From: Ditylenchus dipsaci
Lineage: Eukaryota; Nematoda; Chromadorea; Rhabditida; Anguinidae
DNA: 64,000 bases
Direction: 5' to 3'
Assembly (NCBI GenBank): GCA_004194705.1
Contig: SADC01001293.1
Location: 62,001-126,000, forward strand
Below are positions 11,541 to 22,900 of the stretch, in pieces. Below the pieces are notes generated by a model, which made no database searches, was not told where the DNA came from, and saw only the letters and a list, made by a program, of their open reading frames with translations. The stretch's first letter is position 1. Each line of letters opens with the position of its first letter. The translations under genes and the position numbers were made by a program.

Positions 11541-11913
11541 TGTTAGCGGACATTTCTTGTTGGAGGACTACTGGCGTAACTTGATCATGCGTGAAACATA
11601 ATGACTTGAGGATAAGGCACACTGGAATATAGAAGCATCAGCATAATTGGAAACCTGGGAATCTTACATGCCTTGGGCCTTAGGCGTAGACACTGGAATG
11701 GTTCTCTGGCATTCACGCCTTTTAGTTGAGTTTTATTTATTTGAGCTTGTTAGCTTAGAACTAGAAGAACTGGCTTTAATGCTAGATAATAAAAAGCATT
11801 TTAGGCCTTGTTTAGTTAGAAAACAAGTTGAAAAATCAGTACAAAAGTTGAATGATTAGGAATTATTTGAATCGGCGAACACAAATTTTGAACGCACGGG
11901 CATGCCTTTTTAA
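11541..11913 (+). CDS. Unrecognised coding-like exon
   Basis: An acceptor CAATTTCAG (11532-11540) is followed by frames that read like protein but change twice or more: SGHFLLEDYWRNLIMRET, then LEDKAHWNIEA, then IIGNLGILHALGLRRRHWNG, then FLVEFYLFELVSLELEELAL and [14 protein letters not shown] with TAG at 11857-11859. After TAG the same frame goes on as ELFESANTNFERTGMPF to TAA at 11911. The residue mix is less AT-biased than the surroundings. I do not recognise the family. It may be a terminal exon whose homopolymers are short in this assembly, or a captured fragment. Confidence 0.3.
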
Positions 11914-13166
11914 GAAAATAAGTGGTGTGAAATATAATTCAAAAATCTAGGCAAAAACGTGAATTGTTTTCAATTTAACAAAAGTCATTGTATGCAACAA
12001 AGTGTTCAAAAATTTGATCTACACAAAGACTTTTTTCTGCAAGTTTTATATATTTCAGTTAGTTAATTGGTATTTCGTCAAAAAGCTGAGATCCCTGGCT
12101 ACACGCTGTTATAAAAATCTTTAAAAATATCGAGGGAAAAGTTAAAGAAATACTTCAGAGAAACAAATTTTTACCATTTGACGGGGTAAAAAAATAATTT
12201 GGCGGGAAAGCATTTACAGCCTAGAATAAGTGGATTTGCGTCGAAAAATCAATTTGCGCCAAAAAAAATCGTTTTTTTTATTTAAAAAAGTCAGCTTATC
12301 CGTATTTGTGACCATTGAAAGATTGTTAAAAATTTAATATTGTGCCTAAAAATCCTATTAAAATCGTTTTCTAGATAACAATATAGTAAGTTTGATTTAT
12401 TTGGAGAGTAACAAATTGTCAACAAAGGTTGCACGCAGATTAACTTTAATATTGCAGTCAAAGCTCAGAGTGTTAAAACAGGTTGTTGAGCATTGCAGTA
12501 AAACAATTAACTTATCAAGTTAGACCATTTCTTTTTCAAATATGAATCTAACCAAGATGGCAACCCTTGTATCACACATCTATTTTATTATTTTGCTAAC
12601 TTATTTATTGATGATTTTAATTTTGCGAGCTCTTTAGGCTTACAAATGCCTTTCAGATTTCGAAAAATCTGATCTCAGTAAAGGTAAGATATTTTTTCAT
12701 AAAAAGGTGCTAAAGCAATCATTTTGACAAAATCGTTTTTACAACTATGTTTTTTTTATCAAAACAAAAGTTATTTGCAAAATTGGAAACAGCACGATTT
12801 TCAAAACCACAACAGGGAATAAAGTTAGGAAAAAGAATTGAAAAATAAGAGTAAAAATGGTTGGTAGTCTGTTATGAAAAAGTTATCTTATATTTTTTTC
12901 AAGAGTATCCATTTTAGCCCAAAAGTATATTAAGACACCATGATATCAGTAAACTAAAAACAATTATCTGAAAAAAAACATTCTTGTCTGCTATGAAGTC
13001 TTTTAAAGGGATAAACACGCGTTTAAAAGTTGTAAGAAATTTTTAGGTTCACAAATATGAGCTTGTCGGATTATTTCGCCTGCGGCACCTAAATGACTGT
13101 CACTTTTAAATAGGTTCGAAATTATTTTTTGTCATAAAAATACTGTGAGCTTTTTGTTAGGGGGGG
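11914..13166. other. Stretch without a gene
   Basis: AT-rich. Positions 12070-12240 match a dispersed repeat also present at 39950-40330 (shared words GGCTACACGCTG and ATACAGCC/TTACAGCC after a GGGGTAAAAAAATAAT run). Nothing else is recognised. Confidence 0.35.
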
Positions 13167-13302
13167 GGCATACCAGCGTGTTGCACAGGAATTTCAAATT
13201 CTCAAAAGGCGGGGCCAGGTAAATTCAAACGAGAATCATTTGTAATAAAATTTATATAAAATTTATACACCGTATGGGAACCGAACCCGACCCGTTAAAG
13301 CC

Positions 13303-14286
13303 CAAGTGCCCGCCTCCTCCAAAGAGTATTTTTCTATAAGCGTACTACTTTGGGTCATAGCTGCACGCTGTCCAAAAAATAACGCCAGCGCCGGCGCCGG
13401 CAATTTTCAAAATTGAGCGCCGGCGCCAGAGCAGCCAAATTGAAAAAATCGCGCCGGCGCCAGCGCCGGTTTTTTGAACGAAGAAAAAATCGCGCCGGCG
13501 CCAGCGCCGGCGCGATTTTGCTGGCGCCGTAAAAAGCGCCGGCGCACTCAAAAGCGGCTTTTCTACAAATTATTGACATAATTTTCAACATTTTTCATTC
13601 CATATCAAATATTTATCAGGGCAGAATTAAAAAGAGCTTTTGATGATGATGATGATGCCGAGGCCCAACAAATTATTGACGAGTACCTTGAAATGCTAGT
13701 TCAAAAGTTGAAGGCCAGAAAAATAGCCAAGGGAATGAAAAAACAAAACGATGTTCTTGAAGGACTTATTGAATGAAACACGTATGTTGCATATTCAAGT
13801 AACACCACTAGGAAATTTATATTTTGAAGAAGTTTATAAATTAAAGGATTGGAATGAACTTGTTTTACAACAACAATGACTTAATACAAAACAAAAAAGC
13901 GCCAGTTTAGCAATTCGTGAAAATTTGCGCACCGGTGCCAGCACCGGTCTATTCACCATTTCACGCTAGCGCCGGCGCCAGCGCCGGCCTATCCAGAAAA
14001 AATTTCGAGAGCGCCAGCGCCGCCTAGTCAAAATATTCGCGCCAGCGCCGGAAAAAGCGCCGGCGCTATGAGCGCCCGGCGCTTAAAAAGCGCCGGGCGC
14101 CGGCGCTGGCGCTCGTGCAGCTATGCTTTGGGTTCTCTTGGTTTTTTTAAGTTTTCTTTTTTTGCAATGCGTAGCGCGCTAACTTAGGATCAGGTTTAGG
14201 CTTGGGCCTTACGCTTAGGCCTAGGCAAAAATGAAAAATAGTTGGCTTAGAGAAAAATACTCTTTGGAGGGGGGCGGTCACTTGAG
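13303..14286. mobile_element. Nested TIR element with GCGCCGGCGCC arrays
   Basis: CCTCCAAAGAGTATTTTTCT near 13315 is inverted near 14250-14270 (AGAAAAATACTCTTTGGAGG). A further inner pair, CATAGCTGCACG at 13357 and its complement ending at about 14123, bounds arrays of GCGCCGGCGCCAG words (13380-13550 and 13930-14115). These arrays are strikingly CpG-rich in an AT-rich region. The same AGAAAAATACTCTTTGGAGG word recurs at 44485. Confidence 0.6.
13620..13879 (+). CDS. Gene-like terminal exon captured between GC-rich arrays
   Basis: After an acceptor ATTTATCAG (13611-13619) the frame reads AELKRAFDDDDDAEAQQ, then IIDEYLEMLVQKLKARK and GMKKQNDVLEGLIE, with TGA at 13774. If one T were added to the run at about 13766, the next frame would follow directly: NETRMLHIQVTPLGNLYF, then EEVYKLKDWNELVLQQQ with TGA at 13877-13879. 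It has an acidic patch followed by a charged, helix-prone region. I do not recognise the family. Its position inside a TIR element suggests capture of a host gene fragment, or the 3' end of an element-encoded gene. Confidence 0.35.
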
Positions 14287-14345
14287 ATGCTGTCAGCTCG
14301 ACTACGTTTGGACTACGTCAGCACTTTCCCACTGAGCTACCCAGG
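14268..14345 (-). repeat. tRNA-like segment (A box only)
   Basis: On the minus strand CTGGGTAGCTCAGTGGGAAA followed by GTGC is a good A-box region. The expected GGTTCRANNCC B box is missing, so this is not a functional tRNA gene. Confidence 0.4.
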
Positions 14346-14645
14346 TTAAGACACTGCTATAGTGATTTTCATTACTTATTGCTCTTTGCAAAATGACAAA
14401 TTTGTCTTTGAAAATAGTTCTTGTTTGAATATACGTGGTGAACATACGGTAAAATCCCAACTGGCAGCCTTCCCAACTGACAGTTTTTTACGAATTTTAT
14501 AGCCCTGACACGGAAAAATGTTTCAAATTAATAAGCCGTCGTGAGTCTGTTCTAGTATTGGCACTTCTTTAGTCCCGCCATACCCAGATTTTTTAAAAAT
14601 GACCCAAAACCATCTCCCGAACTAATTTTTTCGGGTGTCGTTCTG

Positions 14646-15121
14646 AACATACTTGCACGAGCGGCGCCTGGGGTAAGCGGCTGCTAAAATCCATACTTTT
14701 GAGCGGCGCCGCTGCCGCGGAATTTTCAAATGGTCGCCGCTGCCGCCGCCGCTCCCGAAACTTTTATAGGGTGGCCGCCGCTGGCGCCGCCGCTTAGCTT
14801 TTAATGCCGCCGCCGCTACCGGCGCCGCTATTGTTTTGCATCGATGCGCGAATCGATTACGCGAAAAACTTTTTCGTCCAAATTTAAGCAAAGATAAATT
14901 GATATGTGTAGTAGAAAGTAAAACGCAAAATTTTTCTGCAGAAAAGCTATATATCCGTTGAAATTTTCAGCCGCCGCTAGGGCCGGCGCCGCTGCCGCGC
15001 CGCTATATAAATTTCAAGTCCGCCGCTGCCGGCGCCGCTTTTTCCGCCGCCGCTCTAATTTGATTATTGCCCGCCGCCGCCGCGCCGGCGCCGCTGGTTT
15101 TTCGGTCGCGTGCAAGTATGC
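14646..15121. mobile_element. Foldback element with GGCGCCGCTGCCG arrays
   Basis: CATACTTGCACG at 14646 is inverted as CGTGCAAGTATG ending at about 15121. Both arms carry GCCGCCGC/GGCGCCGCT repeats around a roughly 130-bp AT-rich centre (14830-14965). It is related in design, but not in sequence, to the neighbouring 13357-14123 element. Confidence 0.65.
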
Positions 15122-15180
15122 TGGTGAATATACCCGCCTTTTGAGATTTTGAAATTGTCCGTGTAACGCGCTGGTATGCC

Positions 15181-16690
15181 CTTGAAATTTCGGAATTTAA
15201 ATTTCATACTAAATTTTTTCATCGAATTTAATTTCTGAAACCTGACTAAGGTTAACTGTATTTTTTATAGCACAAATTAATTTGCAACCCATCGAAAAGT
15301 AGTCATTTCGCTGTCACGGGCATAACTATATTGCAAAAGTTGTTAATATGAAAATTTTCAAAATGCTCCTAACAAAATAGTTCTTAACCGATAAACAACT
15401 GTACTCAAGGACAACAACTTATCTGACCGCTAAAACTGTGAAATTTTTCAAATTTCACGTCATTTCACCTTGACTTTTATGCTCTCATTTTATCTTTATC
15501 ATCGAGAATCAGATTCCTTTTATTATTTAATTATTATGAAGTGAACTGAAGTATTTCATAAATTTTTATTTTTATTATTTAAAATACATGCATTGAAAGT
15601 TTAGATGCAGAAGAATCTTTAGAGCAAATGCAACCATTTTATCATATAAACTTGCTTTTGTTTCTTTTAATTACCGGGTAGAAAGAAGAATGAAAAATAG
15701 AGTAGAATAAATGCAACTTGCTATGACTAGAACACAAACACAGTATCGTGCATGAAAATAAAAACCACCAGAGAAATACAATTTTTGAGATAGAAAAAAA
15801 AATTATATATTTATATGGTCAAACACCTTTGAAGCAAAAAAAGCACTCTGAAGCCGAATGTGAAAATATATAACCAAATGCTAAAAATCGAGTTTTTCTG
15901 CAAGGCAATAAAGTTTCAAGTTTTGAAAAATAAGAATTTGGCTACCTTAAAAATAGATATAAATCAGGCAGTCTAAACCATATATTATCTTCAGTAAAGT
16001 TTTGGAGGGATAGTGGATTAAATGAGAGATATAGTAGTTTAGCACGCGGACGGAAGCAACAGCCAAATAGTATAAGAAACAAAACTGAGTGATTGGAGCG
16101 AAATTTTTGACATTAGTGTCATATCAGCGGTTGAATTAGACACAGGGCATAATACAACAAATGCAAGGCCTTGGAGGAAAACATTAAAACAAATTTAAAA
16201 AAATGCTAAATAGTTTGGACCGAAATCCAAATGGCTGTCGACAAGTATTCAACAATTTGAAAAAAAAATTATATGGAAGTCATCATTGATTATTCTGACG
16301 CTGAAAATAAAAGCATAAATAACGAGGGTTAATTCACGCAGTGGCATGCCCATCATTCGAATTGTGATCATCATTCGGAGGGGAATATCTCTGTTTTGTC
16401 TCGTGATGTACTCTTTAAAGTAACTCCAAAAGAGTAAAAAAACTTCAGGGGATACATTACTTGAAGAAAGAGAACTCTCCTCCGAAAATCAAAATTTTGG
16501 ACCTACTGCTACTTGCAAAAAACAACGTGCTCTTTTTCAAACAGTTAGGTCCTAAGCTAGCACTGAAAAGCCGAAGAGAAATAGCATGTGGTGAAAAGAC
16601 AGATCAAAATATAACATTAAAATCTACTAGTTTTTTAAATTTTCTTTGATTATTTTGATAGCAATTGAGCTTTGTATGGGTTTCACTAAT
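15181..16690. other. Stretch without a gene
   Basis: AT-rich, no repeat family recognised. It lies downstream of the POU gene on its strand. Confidence 0.35.
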
Positions 16691-16693
16691 CTA

Positions 16694-16699
16694 TTTATT
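16694..16699 (-). promoter_or_regulatory. Possible polyadenylation signal of the POU gene
   Basis: AATAAA on the minus strand about 215 nt downstream of the POU gene stop codon. In an AT-rich region this can occur by chance. Confidence 0.25.
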
Positions 16700-16914
16700 T
16701 TTCAGGGGCAGTGCTATGTTTTAGTTAAGTAGGACTGTAGATATTAAACTGCTCGAATAATGAAATAAAGTTGTTGATCTTGCAAACTAAGATTGCTTTA
16801 ATAATATCAGGATTATTTCAAAATTAGTGAAACCCATGATAACCTATTTAAGATTTCGTTCATGCACATTTAAGATGTGTTGTTGGGGGCGACGGGAAGT
16901 TCCATCTCGTTCAC

Positions 16915-16968
16915 CTACACCTTTGATCGTATTTTTTGGCGTCGGTTGCAGAACCACACTCGGACGAC
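16915..16968 (-). CDS. ceh-18: POU gene exon 12: recognition helix and stop
   Basis: After a 54-nt intron (acceptor AATTTAG) it reads [17 protein letters not shown] and TAG at 16915-16917. [12 protein letters not shown] is the diagnostic POU homeodomain recognition helix, including the WFC signature. The protein ends five residues after RRQK. Confidence 0.88.
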   Translation of the reverse strand, partial: VVRVWFCNRRQKIRSKV

Positions 16969-19900
16969 CTAAATTTTCAAGATCACTTATTAGTTTTAGA
17001 TAAGTATTTGAATTTTACTCACATCAGGGTCCAAATCCAGTGAAGCAGCTATATCATTCATTCGCTGGTGGTCAGGTCTACAGTTGTCAGCAAAAAACAC
17101 ATCCAAAGCTGCCTTTTGAGCATTGTCCAAATTAGTACGTTTGCGTCTCCGCTTTAGTTGAGGCACTGTGGAGTGGTTGAGAAAACGAGGCATGGAAATG
17201 GGAAGGCTAGGAGAACCATGTTTTTCTTCTTCCTCCACACATCCAGAGTCATTCTAAAAATGATTGTGGTGAGTACTTTCTTATATTTCTAACATTTTCT
17301 TTGCTTTTCAAGAGAAATTCTAAGATTGATTTATTTTCTGCTAACGATACATATATTATAATATATCACAACAACTTATTTTAGGGACAAGGACCAGGAA
17401 TCAAGACAATAACCTGTGAAAGAATACACAATAAGGATGAATTATTAAACTGAAAGTAGTTTTATCTACAGGATACAGAATACATATGCATCAGTAAGCA
17501 GAACTAAATGTCCTTGAAAACATATTTTCAAGCAAAAATTTATCGACCAATAAAGTTCTTGTACGAATGAGGGAAATGAGATTTAGGTTAAATGAGACTA
17601 TTAAATTAGCTAACCACTCTAACCACTCTAAAATTCTTGCATTCACCACGAAGTGATGAACACTTGCTGATGGTCTCCATTTGATTAAAAAATCAACTAT
17701 AAACTTTTTGTTAAGTTTTGGAAATGACTATTGATTCTATTTTTCAATTAAGTTTCATTTGTGGAAACTAACAAAAGGTCTATAGTAGTTTTATTCTGGG
17801 TCGATGCAGGACTTTTCAGACGAATATAAACATGAACATTCAAATTGAGAAATTATATGACAATACTATAGACTTTTGAGTTTAATATAAAAAAATTTTA
17901 GATTACAGTGAAATGCATTAAAAGAAAGCCTCAAAGTCGTCCTGCTCTTCTACCTGCACAATTTCGCCTACAGCCTCATCCACAGCAAATATGGCAGCTG
18001 CTTGAGTGCCAAAGGTGTTCCAATCAGTACCATTCCAGACTGACTCCTCCAATTCATCATTATTATAAGTGGGTGAGTAGGAATACATGTTCATCAAATC
18101 ATGCCAGGCTGTGGCCACATTATATTTGTTGGTATTCCAAAAGTCATGGTTCCAAAAGCTTTTCCAGTAATCATCATAACCCATGTCTACCATAGACGGT
18201 CTTTCCTGGCCGTTCCAATGGAAATTATTCCAGTGTTGGGCAAAAGGGTCGTCATTCTCAGCCGGATTTGAACCTGGGCATCGTCCGCTGTAATTTCTTC
18301 TTCCCTTTATATAGTTCTTGATCTCTTTTTCAGTCTCTTCTTCATCTGTTTGCTGTGACGCAAGAGGATTTAATTGCCTTTGGAGTGAGTGAATGGATGA
18401 GCCCTGTTGTTGAGCACAGTCACAGCATATTGGTACACTGAGCTCCCTTCTTCCCACTCAATTTTCTTCTTCTTTTTCTCATTGCTTTTGTGATTGAAGA
18501 AATTTAACTTTTTAGGTAGTAAAAAGGTGAACATGGAGTTGCTACAAGCGTGAGACTTTTTTAGGGCGTTTGCACTCCTGTAAATAATAAACATAGCATG
18601 TCATATTATGAATACGTTTTGCAAAGAGTCTAACAAGCTTATTGCCTTATAATCATATTTTTTATAAATATTGTGTTATTTGTCAAATATAACTTGTTAA
18701 AAATGCGTCAGAAATTTTAGCCGCAAATCTACCGAATCCCATTACGAACCCATTGATAAAGAAATAATATATTAGTGGTGGAAGTCAAACCTCATACTAC
18801 CAAAAATATTCTGAAATATAATCTCACAGTCTGTTACTCATAATCACTGTGGATTAAAGAAAATCGGATGCGTATAGCACCTTCTCTGAAATGTTAGTGT
18901 CGCATATCAGCCCCCCATCTTCAATAAATTTTGAGGGGTACCTAAAACCACCATTTTTCAAAAAATTCATGCAAAAGCCCTTGTTGGTAATAGCCAGGCT
19001 TTGAGAGTAAGCCTATGGGTCTTAACCTACGTAAAAAAAATCGAAGAGCAGGGTATTTATGACACTAGCACTTGGGGGAGTCTATTACAATAGCGCCGAA
19101 AATGGCCTATTAGGTTTTGCGAAGGCGTGATGTGATTATGACAAAGATTTTTGACGAAAACTATCAATAAGCCACATAAGCTTGTTGAGAGTGACTGCAA
19201 GACTTATCCACTTACCATAAATTTTCAGTCGTCCTCCAAGTTACAAATTTTGGGTTTATGAGCACAGATGAGGAAGCATGGAGTGCAGCGAATTCGTCGA
19301 TAAATGAAAATTTCTCAGCATTTCGACAAAATGGATCTTTGGATCTGGATGGAAAAGACATTTCACATAAATAATAAAAAGCCTTGAGAAGAAGAAATAA
19401 CGAAAAAAGAAAAGAGAGCAAGTAAGAGTAGATTTTTCAGCCTATTTATTCACCTGAGCTTCTGAAGAATGGGCGGATTGGCCGGAGTGGTAGTTCGGGG
19501 AGGTGCTTCTAAAATATCAATCACTGTGGCACCGTTTTCAATTAGTGTCTCGGTTCTTCTAACCTGTAAAGTCAAAATTGTGGCTGAATTTCGCAGAACA
19601 TTTGCTTAAAAATAGCTAACCACTCTTTTAACAAGGTCTGAGCTTGCACATATTCTTGTAGGACAGGTTAAGAGCCTCGAACCGACTGATGGTGGTTTGC
19701 GAGAAGTCAGTACCATACCGTTTGCCAAGTGCCAAACCTACGTCTCCTTGAGTAAATCCTGAAAATGATTTATTAAGTTAAATATTAGAGACAGAAACGG
19801 GACGGGATCCCGTCGGGATCCCGATCCCGCCCGAGCCGATTTCGGGCCAAAATCCCGTCCCGAAATCCCGCCCGATCATTTCTAAAAATCCCGATCCCGA

Positions 19901-22900
19901 TCCGAAATTCGGTGAATCCCGAGCGACAATTTCAGGCCTTTTTTGTTCGAAAAACCACCAATTTCCACTTTTTCACTTAAAAATTTCATCCAAATTAAAA
20001 ATTTTATAATTTTTCTTTTATATGATTTTTGCGGAATTTTCGGGTTGTTTTTATTTGATTAATTTTCTAAAGTAGCCATACAGATTTTCACCCATTAATA
20101 ATATGGACGAGCACTTCTCGGTATTTCTCCAATGGTATTGTTTGATAAAAATATGGGCAACGAGAGACAGCGCCATTTCAGATTGCGCCATTTCAAATTG
20201 CGCCATATTCAACTTGCGCCACTGCATATTGCGCCAAAATCAAATTGCGCCATTATAAAGCTTCCAATTGTTGGCCATCTGTCAGAAATTGGTCATTGAA
20301 GGACATGAAACATGTTGAAAGCACAAGATCCATTAAATAAGTTCAATAGACGCATTCAATCACAATTTTGTGAAAATATATTTTGAAAAAATAAGCTTGG
20401 GGGACCAAGGCAAATGACTGAGGAGTACACTTTGCTTGAGTGGCTATGCACACCAAACTCTACTCTCCTAAAGTCACCTTTAATACCGAATTAGAACAGA
20501 TTTTGTTAAAATTTAGTCTGCAAAATGCATTTGCCTATTTGTGATTACACCAAATAAAGGCGCAATTTGCAGTGGCGCAATTTGAATATGGCGCAGTTCG
20601 CAGTGGCGCAATCTGCATTGGCGCAATTTGAATATGGCGCAATCTGAAATTGCGCTGTCTCTCGCTGCCCAAAAATAACCTGGATCTGTAGTTCCTAACA
20701 AGCTATCAACTGATCCACTGTGGTTAAAAAATTATTTTTTATAACAACTGAATGTTTTCAAGTCATAATATGTTAATCGAATAGCATGTAAAAAAAATGA
20801 AGCGATAAATGATAATCTAAAATAATTATGATCAGAAAAATCACTAAAAAAATATTAGATCGTATTATTCACAGGTAAATTATTATTAAAATAAAGTAAA
20901 CTATCAGTAGCAAACCATTTGAGTCGTAAAATAACCAAAATTAGAAAAATTTAGCACAAAGATGCGAATTTTTTTCTGAGTTTACGATATTTTTAAAATC
21001 CCGAAATTTTTCGGATCCCGACGGATCCCGAACTTTATTTTCCAAAATCCCGATCCCGATCCGATTTTTTTTTCGGCCGAAAATCCCGTCCGAAATCCCG
21101 CCCGAAGGCCTTTTCTGTCTCTATTAATATATACTTAATTTTAAAAGACTTAAAACAGTTATTACGTTCAAAATAGACATTTTATTAACAAATTTCTATC
21201 CAAACTTAATATTCTTGTTTCCATTTTTTAACTGGTGGTTCCATTGACATGTTTTAGAATTTCCGGCATTTTTTTTGAATTTCAGACAAGAAATTATAAT
21301 TTTCTCCTGAAAGAGAAAATTATAAGAAATAACTTTTGTACGCGATTGCATAAATATTTTCCAGAGCCAAGCTTGATAAAATTTTATTGATATTGATCAA
21401 AATCAAAAGCAAAATTCCAGAAACCTAACCATAATTTTTTTAATTTACTCTTAATAACTAGTTCGAAACATTTATCATTGTGAGCCCATAGCTTTGCTGT
21501 GAATGTGGAAAACACATTTTTGTGATCTACACATAAAACCATTTCATAAATAAAAACTCACCGTGCTTGATTCGTTGCTTCTTGAAGTTGTTAGCAAATT
21601 CCTCTAAATCTTCCAATTCCAAAAACTCGGCTCCAGAGCAAGGTTTAGAATTGGCTACTGCGTGTAATTGCCAGACACAGTCTTGTTGTTGTTGGCTGCT
21701 ATCAAATTTGCTTGGGCTGTTGATGAAGATGTGAACAATGCTTTGGAAGTGGTTCTGGGTCGTTTTCTCTTCCTCTCGTCAGGTTGAGTATTTTCACCTT
21801 AAATGTGGCCGTTTGGAAAACATTTAGTATTTTGAATTAAAAAGACTGACTTGAGTTAGTATCCCGAGCTTTCACTAACGACACATTGGCTTGTTGTGGA
21901 CTTACGAGTAAATCGTGGCCGTGAGCTGAATTCTTAATTCTTTGGGCGAAAACCACTGAGAAGAGCCAGATTCCAAGCCAAATTTGCCTATAAAACACAT
22001 TTTAGAGGCAGGGAGTCATATATGCACTAATTGTTAAACAAATTAAGTTAAAATTTTTGATTCTAAGTTTGCTGCAAAATATTGCTGACAGGTTGCAGTA
22101 ATATCATTTTTAGAATTAATTTTGTTTCTGATCTTTTTTTCAAAGATACTTCACTGCATAATTTGTTTGGGTAATAACGTTGCTGAACGTTTACAAAGTG
22201 TGGATCAAAAAGCATTTTTAAAGCTTTCGTCTTCGCCATTTCATACATTTAATTTTCCATTTTAGCACGACAAGAAGCAGTTAAATATATTCTTGAGAGA
22301 TCGAAATACAAATTTTAAGGGCTGTTCAAAAAGTGATGGAGAATTCTCTAGGATTATCCAAAAATCGTAATTATTGGAGTCGATAATATATATCACTTGT
22401 ACTATATTTTTATTCGTCTAATCCAGGGTTGGACAATGGTAAGTTGACAAGTTATTAGTATTACAGTCGAACCTCGATAACCGGCACCATAAGGTCGGTC
22501 CCTAGGGGTGCCGGCTTATCGAGGTTCGACTGTATTTGACCATTCAGTAAGAAATTGGTCAATTCTTTACCACAACACGCTACAATCAACGCTCTCAATG
22601 CAGTCAATTCTCGCATAGTGCAGTCAACTATCTAATGCTACGTCAACGGCAGGGTCGAGCAACCTAAGCAAGAGTTTTTTGCATTCAGGCTTCCAAAAAA
22701 AATTACAGAAAACTTTTACAAATGAATTTGTTAAAAAGAAAGTGAAGTATAAAGTCGCAGTACAATTTTGAAAATGTGTATAAAAATAACAAAGATAAGT
22801 GCGGTAAAGAAATTTCTCTGATTCTCCTCAAAAAATCAATGACATATTTGAGTGAAAAAAGTGGCAGTAAGAAGATGAAGCATAACAGAGGGAGAAGAGG

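Larger units (their letters stand above)
13167..15180. mobile_element. Foldback/TIR element of 2.0 kb with nested GC-rich elements
   Basis: GGCATACCAGCGTGTTGCAC at 13167 is inverted as GTGTAACGCGCTGGTATGCC ending at 15180. The similarity runs about 50 bp inward (AATTTCAAA.TCTCAAAAGGC). A third partial copy of this end lies at 31017. Inside are two further inverted-repeat structures (13303-14286 and 14646-15121). No transposase is visible. Confidence 0.65.

Noticed and set aside
13345..13591. Overlapping Arg/Ala-rich minus-strand ORFs
   Set aside because: Produced by translating the GCGCCGGCGCC array; low-complexity artefacts.
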